Origin: Ahrensia marina
GTDB lineage: Bacteria > Pseudomonadota > Alphaproteobacteria > Rhizobiales > Rhizobiaceae
DNA length: 64,000 bases
Reading direction: 5' to 3'
Assembly: GCF_001293565.1 (NCBI RefSeq)
Contig: NZ_JXMU01000007.1
Span: 62,001 to 126,000, forward strand
This document shows, in pieces, positions 9,741-18,765 of the stretch (the stretch's first letter is position 1; every line of letters starts with the position of its first letter). A model generated the notes under the pieces. That model was not told the origin of the DNA and did not search any database. It worked only from the letters and a program-made list of their open reading frames with translations. The translations under genes were made by a program, and so were the position numbers.

Positions 9741-11759
9741 TCAGCTTGCCAGATTATACTGTTTTGTCTTGCTGTTAAAGAAAGTTGCCAGCGGAGCAGG
9801 TTTTCCAAGTAGGTAGCCTTGCGCGTGTGTGCAGCCTGCGGCCCGCAAGATATCGTACTGTTCTTGTGTCTCAACGCCTTCGGCTGTTGTTTCCATCCCG
9901 ATGTTTCGGGCCAGTGCTGCCACAGCGCTTACAATTGCGCCTGACTGTTCATCTCGAAGCAGTTTCAGCACGAATGAACGGTCAATTTTCAAGCGGTCAA
10001 ACGGGAACATATTGAGATAGTCTAGGGTTGCAAAGCCGGTACCAAAGTCATCAACCGCAATAGTGATACCGAGCTTTTTAAGTTCTATGAGCTCTTCAAT
10101 AGCGCCGTTGGCCTCCAGCAGCACCGAGCTTTCCGTAAGTTCCAGTTCCAATTGTGCCGGGGATATATTCGTCCGGCTGAGCGCGGCCTGAACATGAGCG
10201 AGAAGTTCGTTTTTGCCCAACTGAAGCGGCGATACATTGACCGACACTTTTTCAGATAATCCATAATTTTTGATGTCAGTAATCGCGCAGCTAATTGCAT
10301 ACTTTCCGACCAGATCGATAAGGCGGTTTTCTTCCGCGACATTAATAATGCGATCCGCTGGGAACCATAGATCACTCTTTTCCGGCCATCGCACCAGCAT
10401 TTCAAAACCGACACGCTCACCGGATAGAATGGAACAAATAGGCTGATAGTGAAACTCTAACTCGTTGTTCCGGCATGCTGCGATAATAGCATTGTTTTCT
10501 TCATCTCTGAGTTTGAGTTCCGCGGCCATCCGCTCGTCAAACACTTCAAATGAACTGCCACCCCGCGCTTTGGCACGATACATGGCCATATCCGCTTGAT
10601 GGAAGAGCTCTTCGCGTGTCACTTTCCCGCCCTGACCGAATGCGCAACCTATGCTGGCTCCTGGCTTGATCATCTGGCCTCTGATAAGGGCTTCACGCGT
10701 TAGGCTGGCTGTCAGTGTTTCAAGGTCATGCTTTATTTTTTTAGCGTCTATGCGTGTTGCGACGTAAGCAACGGCAAATTCGTCGCCGCCGAGCCGCGCG
10801 ACAATTGCCAGTTCTCCATAGTGTTCGCTCAACCTCAGAGCAAAAAGTTTGAGTAGCTGGTCACCACAAGCGTGGCCGTACTGATCATTCACCGGCTTGA
10901 AATCATCAAGGTCAATGATCACCATGACAACGCTGAGGTGCGATTCTATAAGCTCTTTAAATTCATTCTCAAAAGCGTGTCTGTTGAGCAGCGATGTCAG
11001 CGAATCGTGATGGGCCGCATAAGCTAGCTTTGTTTCGGCCTGCTTTGCTTCTGAAATATCGTAGTGCGTGCATACCCATCCCCCTTCAGGAAGGGACCGG
11101 TTAATTGTATGGATTGTTCGAAAACCGCCCACAGTGCCTATCTGTTCGGTTTGCTTTTTCGCAGCCATGTCTGCGATAATCGTTTCACTGACCATTTTGG
11201 GGTCTTCGACAAAGTCCCCGCGCTCGAATTCACAATTGAGAATTTCGAAAAGCGTCATGCCCTTATAGATTTCTCCGTCAGGCTTGTTGAATAGGTCTAG
11301 ATATTGCTGGTTCCAGAATTTTAACCGGCCCTCAGCGTCAAAGACATTGAGACCATGATCAACGTTGTTGAAGATCGACTGAAGTCTGGCCAGCTCTTTT
11401 TCAGTTTCTTCAATGCTTTGAATTGTGCCAAACATACGAAGGTTGTTTTGCGGGTCGTAACTGACCTCGCCGCGGGTACGTACCCGGATTGTTTGGCCAT
11501 CCGCTCGAATGATTCTTAGTCTTAAATCCCATGAGGAGATTTGTTCAATTGCTGTATTGACCGCTTCGCTGATTATAGCGCGGTCATCGGGGTGGTAGAA
11601 TTCAATCGCTTTATCAAGCTGTGGCTCGTAGTCGAGTGAGACACCATATATTCGCTTTACTTGGTTTGACCATTCAAGTTTGTTTTCCTTGAGGTCCAAC
11701 TGCCAGCCGCCAACGCCAGACACTTCCATAATACGTTCGATTGTGAATTCTTCGATCAA
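9741..11759 (-). CDS. PAS-PAS-GGDEF-EAL cyclic-di-GMP signalling protein
   Basis: A 672-residue soluble protein: PAS with PAC (about 10-120), second PAS (about 125-235), GGDEF (about 240-405) and EAL (about 425-665). GGDEF 324-328 is intact, but the R-x-x-D inhibitory site is absent (G-E-L-A in its place). In the EAL half the first motif is E453-M-L; the other ligands (V-N-V-S, E-L-T-E-S, D-D-F-G-T-G-F, K-I-D-R-S-F, A-E-G-V-E-T) are present, so either activity is possible. No membrane segments. The start is TTG at 11759 or ATG at 11729; neither has a strong RBS. Monocistronic, with a long leader. Confidence 0.9.
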   Translation of the reverse strand: MIEEFTIERIMEVSGVGGWQLDLKENKLEWSNQVKRIYGVSLDYEPQLDKAIEFYHPDDRAIISEAVNTAIEQISSWDLRLRIIRADGQTIRVRTRGEVSYDPQNNLRMFGTIQSIEETEKELARLQSIFNNVDHGLNVFDAEGRLKFWNQQYLDLFNKPDGEIYKGMTLFEILNCEFERGDFVEDPKMVSETIIADMAAKKQTEQIGTVGGFRTIHTINRSLPEGGWVCTHYDISEAKQAETKLAYAAHHDSLTSLLNRHAFENEFKELIESHLSVVMVIIDLDDFKPVNDQYGHACGDQLLKLFALRLSEHYGELAIVARLGGDEFAVAYVATRIDAKKIKHDLETLTASLTREALIRGQMIKPGASIGCAFGQGGKVTREELFHQADMAMYRAKARGGSSFEVFDERMAAELKLRDEENNAIIAACRNNELEFHYQPICSILSGERVGFEMLVRWPEKSDLWFPADRIINVAEENRLIDLVGKYAISCAITDIKNYGLSEKVSVNVSPLQLGKNELLAHVQAALSRTNISPAQLELELTESSVLLEANGAIEELIELKKLGITIAVDDFGTGFATLDYLNMFPFDRLKIDRSFVLKLLRDEQSGAIVSAVAALARNIGMETTAEGVETQEQYDILRAAGCTHAQGYLLGKPAPLATFFNSKTKQYNLAS

Positions 11760-12140
11760 GTCGCTTCACCAAATATATAGCCGTGCCGGGGGAGTTACGG
11801 CAAATTCCGAGTTACATTTTGCCTTTTAACGATCTTCCGGGGACATGAAGATTCGCACGCGTAGTAATCCGGTAATTAACCAGATCGCTACACGCTGCCG
11901 CAGCGGAATGAAGCCGCCAGGATGGAAGATAGGATTGTCATCGAAATCTTAAGATTAGGTCAACTGTACCATTGAGCTAAAATATATTTTTTGCATGCAG
12001 TTTCATGCATAGGTGTTCAGTGTACTTATAATCCTTGAGGCGCAATGCTGTGAGCGCCTCAAAAATATTCAACTAAACTGCAATTTATAATCATTAAGTA
12101 GTATCAGAAAACGAAATAGACATCGTTCCCGGAGTTTTGC
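11760..12140. other. 381-base gene-free interval upstream of the GGDEF-EAL gene
   Basis: No credible ORF. It holds a 6-bp inverted repeat TGCATG/CATGCA (11992-12009) and a 7-bp GC-rich stem GAGGCGC/GCGCCTC (12037-12060). Neither is followed by a T run in the minus direction. The region should contain the end of the dpp-GAF transcript and the promoter of the GGDEF-EAL gene, but I cannot place either. Confidence 0.5.
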
Positions 12141-12629
12141 TTAGCGCGCAAGTGCCATAACCGCCATAGCGGGCAGGCGTAGAAGGTCGTGTATCTGGGC
12201 AACGCGCTCTTCGTTGTAATAGCCTTCTTCATGGAGGATGTTCATTGTCGCGATCATTTTCCCGCCCAGAATAATGGGCAAGTTAACAACGGAGCCGCAG
12301 CCAAGCTTGCCGATTAATTCCGCATCGGGAAAGACTGTGTCTATATCGGCAAGCGTGTTGGCGACGAAGCTTTCATGACGGCCATGCACCTGTTCAAACC
12401 AGCTGTTCATCTCAACCGGTTTGGTTCCTGATGTTGGATAGTTTTCAGGATCATCTGTATAAACGCGCCGTGCCAGCATTGCATCCATGTCCGCTGTCAT
12501 CACAGTGAACAACTTTGCGCCGACAGTTGCTTTTGTCAGCGCGCATAATGCGTCGTAGGCTTGATCGCTTGTTTTGGCCTCAGCGAGTGCGTTTTCAAAG
12601 GTTTTCAGCGCTTGTTTCGGCTCGGTCAT
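12141..12629 (-). CDS. GAF-domain protein coupled to a peptide ABC importer
   Basis: A 162-residue single-domain protein. The core (A-K-L-F-T-V-M-T-A-D, Y-P-x-S-G-x-K-P-V, G-C-G-S-V-V-N-L-P-I, A-T-M-N-I-L-H) is a GAF fold, which binds small ligands. No output domain is attached. Cys in L-G-C-G-S is the only one inside the pocket-like region, so an fRMsr-type methionine sulfoxide reductase seems unlikely. Its ATG (12629-12627) overlaps the dppF-like stop in an ATGA junction, so it is translated with the transporter genes. Its role may be sensing or modifying the imported compound; this is inference. Confidence 0.75.
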   Translation of the reverse strand: MTEPKQALKTFENALAEAKTSDQAYDALCALTKATVGAKLFTVMTADMDAMLARRVYTDDPENYPTSGTKPVEMNSWFEQVHGRHESFVANTLADIDTVFPDAELIGKLGCGSVVNLPIILGGKMIATMNILHEEGYYNEERVAQIHDLLRLPAMAVMALAR

Positions 12630-13381
12630 TCAGTGTCCTTTTTGTCTGGGTTGCCGCCGGATGCGGCATAAAGGGATAAGGAATATGGATCGATGAAGCC
12701 ACCATCATGCAGTGCGCTTGCAGACGCAATTTCTACAATCCGGCCTTTGTTCATTACGGCCATCCGGTCGCACATAAAGCTCACGACTGGAAGATTATGG
12801 GTGACCATCAGATAAGTCAGGTCTTGTTCGCGGCGTAATTTTTTGAGCAGGTTCAAAATTTCGGCTTGTACGGAGACGTCCAACGCGGAAGTCGGCTCGT
12901 CCAAAAGCATAACTTTCGGCTCAAGGATCAGGGCCCGTGCAATCGCGACGCGTTGGCGTTGTCCGCCCGATAATTGGTGCGGAAAGCGAAACCGGAAACG
13001 TTTATCCAAGCCAACGGCTGCCAGCATTTCCATGACGCGTGCATTGCGGTTGCCAATACCGTGAACCATCAACGGTTCCATAAGCACGGTATCCACAGAC
13101 TTGCGTGGATGAAGCGAGCCATAAGGATCCTGGAAAACCATCTGGCATTGCTTGGCAGAGCTACGTTCGACCATATGGCTGCGGCTTTGGCCGAGTAGAG
13201 ATATCTCGCCGGTCCATTCCGGCGCTAAACCCGCAATGGCTTTCAATACTGTGGATTTACCCGAGCCGCTTTCGCCGACCAGCGCAAAGCTTTCGCCTTC
13301 TGCCACATCGATATTGACGCCTGTTACGACTTTGTTGTGACCGTAAGAAACGTCGAGGTTTTTTAAAGATATTGCACTCAT
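12626..13381 (-). CDS. Peptide-type ABC importer ATPase, DppF/OppF-like
   Basis: A 251-residue ATPase with Walker A G-E-S-G-S-G-K-S-T, Q-loop V-F-Q-D-P, signature L-S-G-G-Q-R-Q-R-V-A-I-A, Walker B V-M-L-L-D-E-P and H-loop V-T-H-N. The second ATPase of the dpp/opp pair energises import of peptides or related solutes. The ATG at 13381 is preferred over one 12 bases upstream because it forms an ATGA overlap with the preceding ATPase gene. The usual C-terminal oligopeptide extension with cysteines is short here. Cargo cannot be told from sequence. Confidence 0.9.
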   Translation of the reverse strand: MSAISLKNLDVSYGHNKVVTGVNIDVAEGESFALVGESGSGKSTVLKAIAGLAPEWTGEISLLGQSRSHMVERSSAKQCQMVFQDPYGSLHPRKSVDTVLMEPLMVHGIGNRNARVMEMLAAVGLDKRFRFRFPHQLSGGQRQRVAIARALILEPKVMLLDEPTSALDVSVQAEILNLLKKLRREQDLTYLMVTHNLPVVSFMCDRMAVMNKGRIVEIASASALHDGGFIDPYSLSLYAASGGNPDKKDTE

Positions 13382-14217
13382 GTTCCGCTCCACGCGCTAC
13401 GGTCCAGCACCGGCAACTGATCCCGGTCCTCTTCCATCTTTGGAACAGCGGCGAGTAAACCGCGTGTGTAGGGGTGGGTCGCTTTATGTAGATCTTTAGC
13501 GGCGCATGATTCGACCACTTCACCGGCATGCATTACCAGAATGCGGTCGCAATAGCGTGCGACAAGGTTCAGGTCGTGAGAGATAAGAATGAGCGACATG
13601 CCCTTATCACGAACAAGTTCGTCAATCAGTTCGAGAACCTGTGCCTGAACAGACACATCCAGTGCAGAAGTGGGCTCATCTGCAATCAACAAATCGGGCT
13701 TTGGAATAAGCATCATTGCAATCATGATCCTTTGTCCCATACCGCCGGATACTTCATGCGGATAAAGATTGATCACCCGTTCCGGGTCGTTAATGCGCAC
13801 GGAATGAAGCATTTCGATCATGCGCGCCTTCATGTCTTTTCGCCCGAGACGCTCGTGGGTTTTGAGAGCCTCGATGATCTGCGCGCCCACTGTCATTACA
13901 GGGTTAAGCGAAAACTTCGGATCTTGCATCACCATAGAAACACGTGCGCCTCTTAAGTGCCGCATTTCACGTTCGGATTGTGCCTGAAGATCAATTCCAT
14001 CAAAGATCATTTTGTCGGCGATTTGCTGACCTGGGCGGCGAACAAGACGCATAATCGCGCGTCCAGTCATTGATTTGCCTGATCCGCTCTCGCCGACGAT
14101 TCCAAGACGCTCACGGCCTAGAGTAAATGAAAGACCTTTTACGACATCTACGCGCCCACTCGGCGTTGGAAAGCTAACTCTTAAGTTTTCCATTTCCAGT
14201 AAAGGTAAGGTCATCAT
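13378..14217 (-). CDS. Peptide-type ABC importer ATPase, DppD/OppD-like
   Basis: A 279-residue ATPase with Walker A G-E-S-G-S-G-K-S-M-T, signature V-S-G-G-M-G-Q-R-I-M-I-A-M and Walker B L-L-I-A-D-E-P-T-S-A-L-D. The M-G-Q-R variant of the signature fits the DppD subgroup. The C-terminal region ends H-P-Y-T-R-G-L-L-A-A-V-P, as usual for this family. The start is fixed by the ATGA overlap with the permease upstream (ATG 14217-14215, TGA 14216-14214). It forms a heterodimer with the DppF-like subunit encoded next. Confidence 0.92.
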   Translation of the reverse strand: MMTLPLLEMENLRVSFPTPSGRVDVVKGLSFTLGRERLGIVGESGSGKSMTGRAIMRLVRRPGQQIADKMIFDGIDLQAQSEREMRHLRGARVSMVMQDPKFSLNPVMTVGAQIIEALKTHERLGRKDMKARMIEMLHSVRINDPERVINLYPHEVSGGMGQRIMIAMMLIPKPDLLIADEPTSALDVSVQAQVLELIDELVRDKGMSLILISHDLNLVARYCDRILVMHAGEVVESCAAKDLHKATHPYTRGLLAAVPKMEEDRDQLPVLDRSAWSGT

Positions 14218-15116
14218 GAGCCTCGCTGTTTAGGATCGAGAACATCACGCAAACCGTCGCCTAGAAAACAAAACCCAAGCGATACGAGAATGATGGCAAA
14301 ACCCGGCATGGTAGCGACCCACCATTGATCAAGGATAAAGGTACGCCCGCGCGAGATCATGGCGCCCCATTCTGGCAAAGGAGGCTGAGCGCCAAGGCCA
14401 AGGAAACCTAGCCCCGCGGCCGTTAAAATGATGCCGGCCATGTCCAGAGTTACGCGCACAATGACAGAAGAGGTGCAGAGCGGAAGAATATGTCGGGTGA
14501 TAATTCTGGCGTGTGATGCCCCTAGTAGCCGCATTGCGGATATAAATTCAGAATTACGGAATGTTAAAGTTTCAGCGCGTGAGATACGGGCATAGGCAGG
14601 CCATGATGTAATCGCGATCGCAATAATAGCATTTTCAATGCCGGGCCCGAGCGCCGCGACAAACGCCAACGCCAAAATCAGCTTTGGCATTGAAAGAAAC
14701 ACATCGGTAATGCCCATAAGAACCTTATCGGTCCAACCGCCAAAATAGCCTGATATCGCACCAATCAGCAGACCGAGTGGCGCAGAAATAACAGCAACCA
14801 AAGTAACGATAACCAGTGTAATACGCGCGCCGTAAATAATACGGCTGAATATGTCGCGCCCCAGTTCATCTGTTCCCATCCAGTATTCTGTTGACGGCGG
14901 TAGAAGCCGGGCGCCGAGGTTCTGTCCCATCGGGCTGTGGGGTGCGATGATCGGCGCAAAGATTGCCGCCAGCACCAATATCAACAAAATCAATATGCCG
15001 ATAACGGCCAACGGATTTCGCACAAGTTGGCGCATCATGCGGTAGCTGCTGCCCATGCTTGCCTGAAGCTTGGAACTTGGTGACTGGTCGAGAAGCCATT
15101 CTTTTGCTGTGGACAT
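14214..15116 (-). CDS. Peptide-type ABC importer permease, DppC-like
   Basis: A 300-residue inner-membrane permease. It has an N-terminal hydrophobic segment (L-I-L-L-I-L-V-L-A-A-I-F-A), the G-T-D-E-L-G-R-D-I-F-S-R motif of the DppC family, and the E-A-x3-G coupling loop region near A-M-R-L-L-G-A-S. About six membrane spans are expected. AGGAGG lies 6 bases before the ATG at 15116, an unusually strong RBS for this window. It follows the DppB-like permease by 9 bases and overlaps the DppD-like gene by 4. Confidence 0.93.
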   Translation of the reverse strand: MSTAKEWLLDQSPSSKLQASMGSSYRMMRQLVRNPLAVIGILILLILVLAAIFAPIIAPHSPMGQNLGARLLPPSTEYWMGTDELGRDIFSRIIYGARITLVIVTLVAVISAPLGLLIGAISGYFGGWTDKVLMGITDVFLSMPKLILALAFVAALGPGIENAIIAIAITSWPAYARISRAETLTFRNSEFISAMRLLGASHARIITRHILPLCTSSVIVRVTLDMAGIILTAAGLGFLGLGAQPPLPEWGAMISRGRTFILDQWWVATMPGFAIILVSLGFCFLGDGLRDVLDPKQRGS

Positions 15117-15125
15117 AATGACCTC

Positions 15126-16169
15126 CTATCGACTGCGCGGGTCTAGGACGCGGTACAATACGTCCGAAATTCTGTTGATCAAAATAAAGACAGCACCAAT
15201 AACAAGCGTTGCGCCTAGTACAGCGTTCATATCGGCATTGAGCAGTGCGACTGTCAGATAATTACCGATGCCGGGCCAGCTGAACACGGTTTCAATCATG
15301 ACTGAACCTTCCAGAAGCGCCGCATAAGATAGTCCGATAACTGTTATAAGAGGAACACGGATCGGGCGGAAACCGTGGGTCCAAATAACCCGCCATTCCG
15401 CTACACCTTTAGCGCGGGCGGTCGTAATATATTCCTGCCCGAGCTGATCAAGCATAAAGCTACGTGTCATGCGCGCGATGTAAGCAACAGAGAAAAAGGC
15501 AAGAATTGAAGCGGGCAGTATCAGATGGTCCAGCGCGTTCCAGAAGACATCCCAGTCACCGGCCAATGCGGAATCTATCAGCAATAAACCTGTACGAGGC
15601 TCCACTAGCCCTTCGTAAAAAATATCGACACGGCCAGGCCCTGACACCCATCCAAGATTTGCATAAAACACGACCAGACCAACGAGACCAAGCCAGAATG
15701 CGGGAACTGAATAGCCAAGCAGTGCGAAGACGCGGATTATCTGGTCAATCCATGTGCCGTGGTAGGCTGCTGCCCATACGCCGAGCGGGACACCCACGCC
15801 AACGCCGATAACTATGCCCAGCGTTGCCATCTCTAAAGTCGCAGGAAATACTTTTAGCAGGTCAGACGCAACCGGCCGGTTTGTTGAAATCGAGTGGCCA
15901 AGCTCGCCTTGGAAAACATCGCCGATATAAGAGATGAATTGTATGATCAAAGGACGGTCCAGCCCTAAAGCCAAACGGACAGTGTCATATTGCTCTTGTG
16001 TGGCTCGGTCCCCGACAATGGATAGCACCGGATCGATCGGGATCACGCGGCCGATGAAAAAGGTGATTGCCATCAGGCCAATAAAGGTGAGCAGAGTAAC
16101 AATAATAAATCCGCCCAACGATAGGACTGTTCTCTTCAGCCTGTGGCTTTTGGATATATCTGTGCTCAC
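15126..16169 (-). CDS. Peptide-type ABC importer permease, DppB-like
   Basis: An approximately 347-residue inner-membrane permease with an N-terminal membrane span (about residues 20-40), the Y-x2-x-R-L-A-L-G-L-D-R-P segment typical of DppB, and the coupling motif around Y-I-T-T-A-R-A-K-G-V. GTG at 16169 is preferred as start: GGAAAAGG precedes it by 9 bases, while the GTG at 16199 has no RBS. First gene of the leftward dppBCDF-GAF unit, divergent from the XRE-cupin regulator, so both promoters and any operator lie between 16170 and 16443. Confidence 0.9.
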   Translation of the reverse strand: MSTDISKSHRLKRTVLSLGGFIIVTLLTFIGLMAITFFIGRVIPIDPVLSIVGDRATQEQYDTVRLALGLDRPLIIQFISYIGDVFQGELGHSISTNRPVASDLLKVFPATLEMATLGIVIGVGVGVPLGVWAAAYHGTWIDQIIRVFALLGYSVPAFWLGLVGLVVFYANLGWVSGPGRVDIFYEGLVEPRTGLLLIDSALAGDWDVFWNALDHLILPASILAFFSVAYIARMTRSFMLDQLGQEYITTARAKGVAEWRVIWTHGFRPIRVPLITVIGLSYAALLEGSVMIETVFSWPGIGNYLTVALLNADMNAVLGATLVIGAVFILINRISDVLYRVLDPRSR

Positions 16170-16443
16170 GGGCGGTGACCTTTTCCTGAGTGCTCTCACC
16201 GTTTTGGCAGCCTAGGTGTCGCATTTCCAGCTGTCTGAAATGACAAACCGAGGGGCATTCATAGCTGCTAGTAAAACAATTTTTCCTAAAAGTAAAAAAT
16301 ATTTTGCATATAAAAATTTTTTTTGTAAAGTCGGTCATATGTGAAACGGCAGAAAATACTGTACGTCTTGGTTGCCATAGCGCCGCATCAGCGGATGTAT
16401 CTATGGGGTGATCAATATGGATAGTGACTGGGAGGCAGTCTGA
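16170..16443. promoter_or_regulatory. Divergent control region between dppB-like gene and XRE-cupin regulator
   Basis: 274 bases between two divergent starts. The middle (about 16265-16330) is very AT-rich with A and T runs, typical of a promoter region. I see no perfect palindrome that could be named as the regulator's operator. Confidence 0.5.
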
Positions 16444-17097
16444 ATGAGCCGGAAAAAAAGGGTAACCGAACCGCAATTGGGGCCTGCGATCCGTAAGCGG
16501 CGCAAGCTCATGAAAATGACGTTGCAGGATTTGTGTGACCAGTCAGGTGTTTCAGTTGGTTACCTCAGCCAAGTCGAGCGGGACAATGCGACACCGTCGC
16601 TGGGATCGCTTGCACAGATAGCCGATGCACTCGATGTCGGGTTGGAATATTTTATTGCGACATCAAAGCCGAGCGACGGATTAACACGTCATGGAGAGCG
16701 CCCGCAGTTTTCACTGGCCGGCTCGTCACTTGTCTATGAAAACCTTTCGGCGGGTTTCCCCGGCTCGGAGCTTTCAAGTTATATTTTACATGTGCCGGCC
16801 GGTTATGTGTCTGAGACTGTCAGCCACGAGGGCGAGGAAATCATCTATGTCTTGGAGGGTGAGATTGACCAGACACTGGATGGTCAAACGGTCCGGATGC
16901 GTGAAGGCGACAGCATGAACTACAGCGGCCAGATAAAACACTCATGGGCCAACCCCACTGATAAAAAGGCCCGCATACTCTGGACCGGCACATTGACCGT
17001 TCTCAATCGCAACGGCGCGATCATATTGCCGGAATTATCCCAACGACAAGAGGTGAATGAACGCCCGACCATACAAACAATGAAACAAGGAGACTAA
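16444..17097 (+). CDS. XRE-family regulator with C-terminal cupin sensor domain
   Basis: A 217-residue transcription factor. Residues about 17-70 form a helix-turn-helix of the XRE type (L-Q-D-L-C-D-Q-S-G-V-S-V-G-Y-L-S-Q-V-E-R). The C-terminal half is a cupin_2 barrel with S-H-E-G-E-E-I-I-Y-V-L-E-G-E and the later H-S-W-A-N-P segment. Such proteins usually control the adjacent catabolic or uptake genes in response to a small ligand held by the cupin. GGGAGG precedes ATG 16444. Its stop is one base before the GTG of the solute-binding protein, so the two are cotranscribed and divergent from dppBCDF. Confidence 0.92.
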   Translation: MSRKKRVTEPQLGPAIRKRRKLMKMTLQDLCDQSGVSVGYLSQVERDNATPSLGSLAQIADALDVGLEYFIATSKPSDGLTRHGERPQFSLAGSSLVYENLSAGFPGSELSSYILHVPAGYVSETVSHEGEEIIYVLEGEIDQTLDGQTVRMREGDSMNYSGQIKHSWANPTDKKARILWTGTLTVLNRNGAIILPELSQRQEVNERPTIQTMKQGD

Positions 17098-17098
17098 C

Positions 17099-18691
17099 GT
17101 GAAACACTTTAAATCCGCACTTCTAGCCAGCGCTATTATGCTGCCGCTCATGGCTGCGCCTGCCGCGTTGGCAGAAACACCTGCTGAAGCACTTGTCGTC
17201 GCGCAAAATATTGATGATATCGTCGCGATTGACCCAGCGCAGGCTTATGAATTCACTTCAGGTGAATTGGTAACAAACCTGTATGACCGTTTGGTTCAAT
17301 ATGACGCTGATGACACCACTGTTCTGGCCGCCGGTCTGGCAGAAAAGTGGGAGGCAGACGCCGAGGCGAAAACCATTACATTTACACTGCGTGATGGCGC
17401 GACATTCGCATCGGGAAATCCGGTCACCGCTGAAGATGTCATCTTCTCTTTCTCTCGTGTGATCAAGCTTAACCTGACGCCGGCTTTCATTCTCGCACAA
17501 CTTGGCTGGACAGCCGACAATGTTGCCGAGATGGTTACAGGCGAAGGCAATACAGTGACGGTCAAATATGAAGGCGACTTTTCTCCTGCTTTCGTATTGA
17601 ACGTTCTGGCCTCACGTCCGGCTTCAATTGTTGACAGTGTTCTTGTCAAAGAAAATGCGGTCGATGGCGATATGGGCAATGCCTGGCTCAACGAAAATGC
17701 AGCAGGCTCCGGCCCGTTCACATTGGACCGATATGTGCCTGCGCAAATGGTGCGTATGAAAGCCAATAAAGCTTACTTTAATGGTGCGCCTGAAATTGAC
17801 AGCGTCATTATCCGCCATGTTGCTGAAGCTGCGACCCAGCAATTGCTTCTTGAAAAAGGCGACATTGATCTTGCGCGTAATCTGACACCTGACCAGATTG
17901 CTGGACTGGAAAATGAAGAGATCAAGGTCGAGACATTCCCGCAAGCTGCGGTGCACTTTTTGTCATTTAATCAAAAGACAGAAAGCCTGACTGATCCGGC
18001 TGTATGGGAAGCGGCACGTTATCTTGTGAACTATAAGGGAATGACGGACACGATCATTAAAGGTCAGATGGAAATTCATCAGGCGTTTTGGCCAAAAGGG
18101 TTCCCTGGCTCTTATGACGAAACACCATTTACCTATGATCCTGAGAAAGCCAAAAAAATTCTGGCTGATGCGGGTGTTGAGACACCAATCACGGTTTCTC
18201 TCGATGTGATCAATGCGCCGCCATTTACCGATATGGCGCAATCACTTCAGGCCAGCTTTGCTGATGCCGGTATCAATCTGGAAATCCTGCCGGGTACAGG
18301 CGCTCAGGTTATTACAAAATACCGTGAGCGTACGCATGAGGCGATGTTGCTTTACTGGGGGCCTGATTTTATGGACCCGCATTCAAATGCAAAAGCTTTT
18401 GCCTATAATTCCGACAACTCGGACGACAATTATGCGGCAACAACAACATGGCGCAATGCTTGGGCTGTTCCGGATGCGATGAATAAAGAGACAATGGCGG
18501 CATTGTCAGAATCAGACGCAGAAGTGCGCCTTGATATGTATCGCAATCTACAGAAAAAAGTGCAGGAAAGCTCTCCGATCGTGATCATGTTCCAGGCAGC
18601 TTATCAGGTTGCGATGGATAATGACGTTTCGGGCTATGTAAACGGTGCGACATCAGACTTTGTGTACTACCGCCTCGTGGACAAAAACTAA
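17099..18691 (+). CDS. Family 5 extracellular solute-binding protein of the peptide ABC importer
   Basis: A 530-residue periplasmic binding protein. The signal peptide spans residues 1-25 (K-H-F-K-S, hydrophobic core, A-P-A-A-L-A). The SBP_bac_5 pattern is clear: L-Y-D-R-L-V, G-A-T-F-A-S-G-N-P-V-T-A-E-D-V-I-F-S, and G-S-G-P-F-T-L-D. These proteins capture peptides, nickel, opines or glycosides. The GTG start at 17099 has AAGGAG 7 bases upstream. Together with the divergent dppBCDF-like genes it completes one importer. The neighbouring M24 peptidase hints at peptide or imide cargo, by inference. Confidence 0.93.
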   Translation: MKHFKSALLASAIMLPLMAAPAALAETPAEALVVAQNIDDIVAIDPAQAYEFTSGELVTNLYDRLVQYDADDTTVLAAGLAEKWEADAEAKTITFTLRDGATFASGNPVTAEDVIFSFSRVIKLNLTPAFILAQLGWTADNVAEMVTGEGNTVTVKYEGDFSPAFVLNVLASRPASIVDSVLVKENAVDGDMGNAWLNENAAGSGPFTLDRYVPAQMVRMKANKAYFNGAPEIDSVIIRHVAEAATQQLLLEKGDIDLARNLTPDQIAGLENEEIKVETFPQAAVHFLSFNQKTESLTDPAVWEAARYLVNYKGMTDTIIKGQMEIHQAFWPKGFPGSYDETPFTYDPEKAKKILADAGVETPITVSLDVINAPPFTDMAQSLQASFADAGINLEILPGTGAQVITKYRERTHEAMLLYWGPDFMDPHSNAKAFAYNSDNSDDNYAATTTWRNAWAVPDAMNKETMAALSESDAEVRLDMYRNLQKKVQESSPIVIMFQAAYQVAMDNDVSGYVNGATSDFVYYRLVDKN

Positions 18692-18702
18692 AATTGACTT
18701 CG

Positions 18703-18740
18703 GGCCGCCGGCACTGTGTCGGCGGCCTGTTCATTATTTT
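18703..18740 (+). terminator. Hairpin downstream of the solute-binding protein gene
   Basis: An 8-bp GC-rich stem (18703-18710 with 18720-18727, GGCCGCCG/CGGCGGCC) is followed by a T-rich but interrupted tail. It may partly terminate or protect the binding-protein message before the M24 peptidase. Confidence 0.6.
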
Positions 18741-18765
18741 ATTCCCTACAATTAAGAGATCAAAA

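Noticed and set aside
11925-11985. A minus-strand segment resembling a tRNA D arm (TTAGCTCAATGGTA)
   Set aside because: No matching D stem, acceptor or anticodon stem can be formed with the flanks, so it is not a tRNA and the likeness is probably chance.
12037-12060. GC-rich hairpin as terminator of the dpp-GAF operon
   Set aside because: On the minus strand the T run precedes the stem instead of following it, so it lacks the intrinsic terminator layout.
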